Below are positions 21,202-22,215 of a stretch of 22,215 bases of DNA, piece after piece. The notes beneath the pieces were generated by a model. The model was not told where the DNA came from. It saw nothing but the letters and a program-made list of their open reading frames with translations, and did no database searches. The translations under genes and the position numbers were made by a program. Each line of letters opens with the position of its first letter. The stretch's first letter is position 1. This stretch comes from Nitrospirota bacterium (GTDB lineage: Bacteria; Nitrospinota_A; UBA7883; JACRGQ01). The stretch lies in assembly GCA_024275775.1 (NCBI GenBank), contig JAJRYM010000072.1, forward strand, positions 1 to 22,215. The letters are read 5' to 3'.

Positions 21202-21835
21202 ATGGCAAATAAATCTCATCGTATTTAATCTTGCGCCTGAAAATATCAAACCATTCTTTATCACCCTTTTCGTATTTCCGGAAAATCCCCCAAGCAAACA
21301 GATCAACTGCTTGAAGTGCATGGGCTTCATGGGAAAGATGGTGGTCTATGTCCAGCGGTATTGTTGGTTCTATCCGACCGCTTAACTGTTGAATAAGATA
21401 GCCATTGAATTCTTTTATTTCCTTCTTGCTCTTGCTTCGATCTATTACAAGTCCAACTCTAACCGCCGCATTCTCAAAAGGGATGACCTCGAGGACTTTC
21501 CTTGAGATAAAATTATATAGTCTGTCTTTGTTCTGCGTCAGATAATCATAAACGCGTCTTTTATTGAGCGTAAGGGCGTAAAGCTCGAAGGGCACAGACT
21601 CGATATGTCTGTAAAAATACTTTTTGACCTGTATGGATTGTTTTGAGCCTTTTAACTCCTTTTCTTTTCGCTTGGAAAGTTTTTTTTGCAAGGTTCTTTT
21701 TACGGCCTTAGCTATTTTCCTTCTATTTTCTATGCCTTTCACCAGCATTACAGCGACAGTAAAATATTTGGAAGGCTTTTTTGCGAAAAAGTCGAACCCC
21801 AAATCGCCGCTCTCATCAAGATAGAGATAAATCAT
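21200..21835 (-). CDS. DUF3800 domain protein (putative RNase H-fold nuclease)
   Basis: This 211-residue protein opens with MIYLYLDESGDLGF, the DUF3800 signature, with Asp7 and Glu8. LVIDRSKSKKEIKEF has Asp132 and the C-terminal HEAHALQAVDLFAWGIFRK has Asp178; these acidic positions could form a metal site like that of RNase H-type nucleases (inference). The middle is very Lys-rich. The function of the family is not established to my knowledge; it is common in mobile and defence-associated regions. The gene is visibly AT-richer than its surroundings, suggesting transfer. Start ATG 21835 is the only good N-terminus, with a weak GGGA upstream. The stop codon overlaps the T-tract of the convergent ncRNA, so the mRNA's 3' end should be antisense to it. 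Confidence 0.85.
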   Translation of the reverse strand: MIYLYLDESGDLGFDFFAKKPSKYFTVAVMLVKGIENRRKIAKAVKRTLQKKLSKRKEKELKGSKQSIQVKKYFYRHIESVPFELYALTLNKRRVYDYLTQNKDRLYNFISRKVLEVIPFENAAVRVGLVIDRSKSKKEIKEFNGYLIQQLSGRIEPTIPLDIDHHLSHEAHALQAVDLFAWGIFRKYEKGDKEWFDIFRRKIKYDEIYLP

Positions 21836-21899
21836 TCTTGTCCCAAACTAGCATATTCAAATGTAGATTTACTTATTGTATCCATTCCTTTCCTGCTAA

Positions 21900-21927
21900 C
21901 GGAAAAAAGGAAAACCGCAGAAGGTTT
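21900..21927 (-). terminator. Weak intrinsic terminator candidate after the PstB-like gene
   Basis: On the minus strand AAACC-TTCTGC-GGTTT (21912-21927) is followed by TTCC and T6. The stem is only 5 bp. It would end transcription from the right-hand PstB-like gene before DUF3800. The GC-rich stretch 21930-21995 between has no supported gene. Confidence 0.3.
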
Positions 21928-21995
21928 GAGTGTAGCGGCGGAGGCCGTCTCGCGGGCGATGCAGTCGGCGGGGGCGCGCAGTAGAGGGAAGTGGG

Positions 21996-22215
21996 TTACC
22001 CTCGCAAACCTTTCAGGTACGCGGCGGTTAACGGTTCTTTCGGGTCTTCAAAAAATTGCGTGGCCTCTCCATATTCTATAAGGCGGCCGCTTCCGTTTTG
22101 AAGCCAGAACAGCGCGGAGTAATCGGCCAGCCGTTTTGCCTGCGCGAGGTTATGCGTGACTACGAGCATTGTGTAGTTTTCCTTTAGAGTCAGAATCAGA
22201 TCTTCTATAACTCCA
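21996..22215 (-). CDS. PstB-like ABC transporter ATPase, C-terminal part (cut by window edge)
   Basis: The last 72 codons of an ABC ATPase are visible on the minus strand, entering from the right edge. VIEDLILTLKENYTMLVVTH contains the H-loop His of the ATPase, followed by NLAQAKRLADYSALFW, RLIEYGEATQFFEDP and a C-terminus AAYLKGLRG. The sequence VTHNxxQAxRxxDxxAxF, the G-xLIExG block and the terminal YxxGxxG are typical of the phosphate importer ATPase PstB. Walker A, the signature motif and Walker B lie outside the window, so another ABC importer ATPase cannot be fully excluded. It is transcribed toward the accessory island. Confidence 0.75.
   Translation of the reverse strand, partial: GVIEDLILTLKENYTMLVVTHNLAQAKRLADYSALFWLQNGSGRLIEYGEATQFFEDPKEPLTAAYLKGLRG

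Noticed and set aside
21047..21900. TGCTAAC direct repeat as a proven target-site duplication
   Set aside because: A 7-bp match between two 100-bp flanks is expected by chance fairly often; kept only as a weak hint in the junction finding.
21930..21995. GC-rich open stretch as a gene remnant
   Set aside because: Open in one frame (KRKTAEGLSVAAEAVSRAM) but without recognisable homology, start or ribosome site.
1..22215. CRISPR arrays, insertion sequences, integrases, rRNA genes
   Set aside because: No regularly spaced repeats, transposase or integrase motifs, terminal inverted repeats or rRNA segments were seen.

Overview
The window looks like chromosome of a Gram-negative bacterium with mid-50s GC (by eye). 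It carries lipoprotein N-acylation (lnt), Kdo synthesis (kdsD, kdsC), a rod-shape protein (rodZ), a type IV pilus retraction ATPase (pilT) and glycogen synthase (glgA). The glutamate synthase is split into separate glutaminase, FMN and GXGXG polypeptides plus a GltD-like electron-entry subunit. That layout is known from archaea, Thermotogae and several deep or deltaproteobacterial-like lineages rather than from E. coli-type Proteobacteria. I cannot fix the phylum from sequence alone.

Layout. 1-1127 (minus): 5' part of rsmB behind a HIT-family hydrolase gene. 1219-1662 (plus): ruvX, divergent from the HIT gene across a short palindrome-rich spacer. 1932-7309 (plus): the four-gene split GOGAT operon behind a clear promoter and a leader with dyads. 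7368-7952 (plus): a small very acidic orphan and an HU/IHF-family gene, separated by a foldable 62-nt leader. 7995-10423 (minus): lnt, translationally coupled to an RmlD-like sugar reductase. 10566-13379 (plus): rodZ-aroE-pilT. 13463-15953 (plus): kdsD-kdsC (probably leaderless start), then a DUF2065 membrane peptide and a membrane-anchored alpha/beta hydrolase. 15950-17457 (minus): a MerR-type regulator, tRNA-Val(UAC) and a two-repeat HmuY-like protein. 17530-20297 (plus): nfeD (SppA-like protease) and glgA.

20298-21995 is an accessory island. It holds a frameshifted MNT nucleotidyltransferase, a truncated HepT (HEPN) partner, a frameshifted DUF2283 gene and only the C-terminal tail of its DUF4258 partner. 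Directly against that broken DUF4258 end sits an apparently intact cassette. The cassette has a strong sigma70-type promoter, a roughly 92-nt structured non-coding RNA whose two ends pair and which finishes in a T7 tract, and a convergent AT-rich DUF3800 gene whose stop codon overlaps that T-tract. The window ends with the C-terminus of a PstB-like ABC ATPase (minus).

The most interesting signal is the ncRNA-DUF3800 pair. It appears to have displaced one of two decayed toxin-antitoxin-like modules, so the island looks like a turnover site for defence or addiction genes between core genes.
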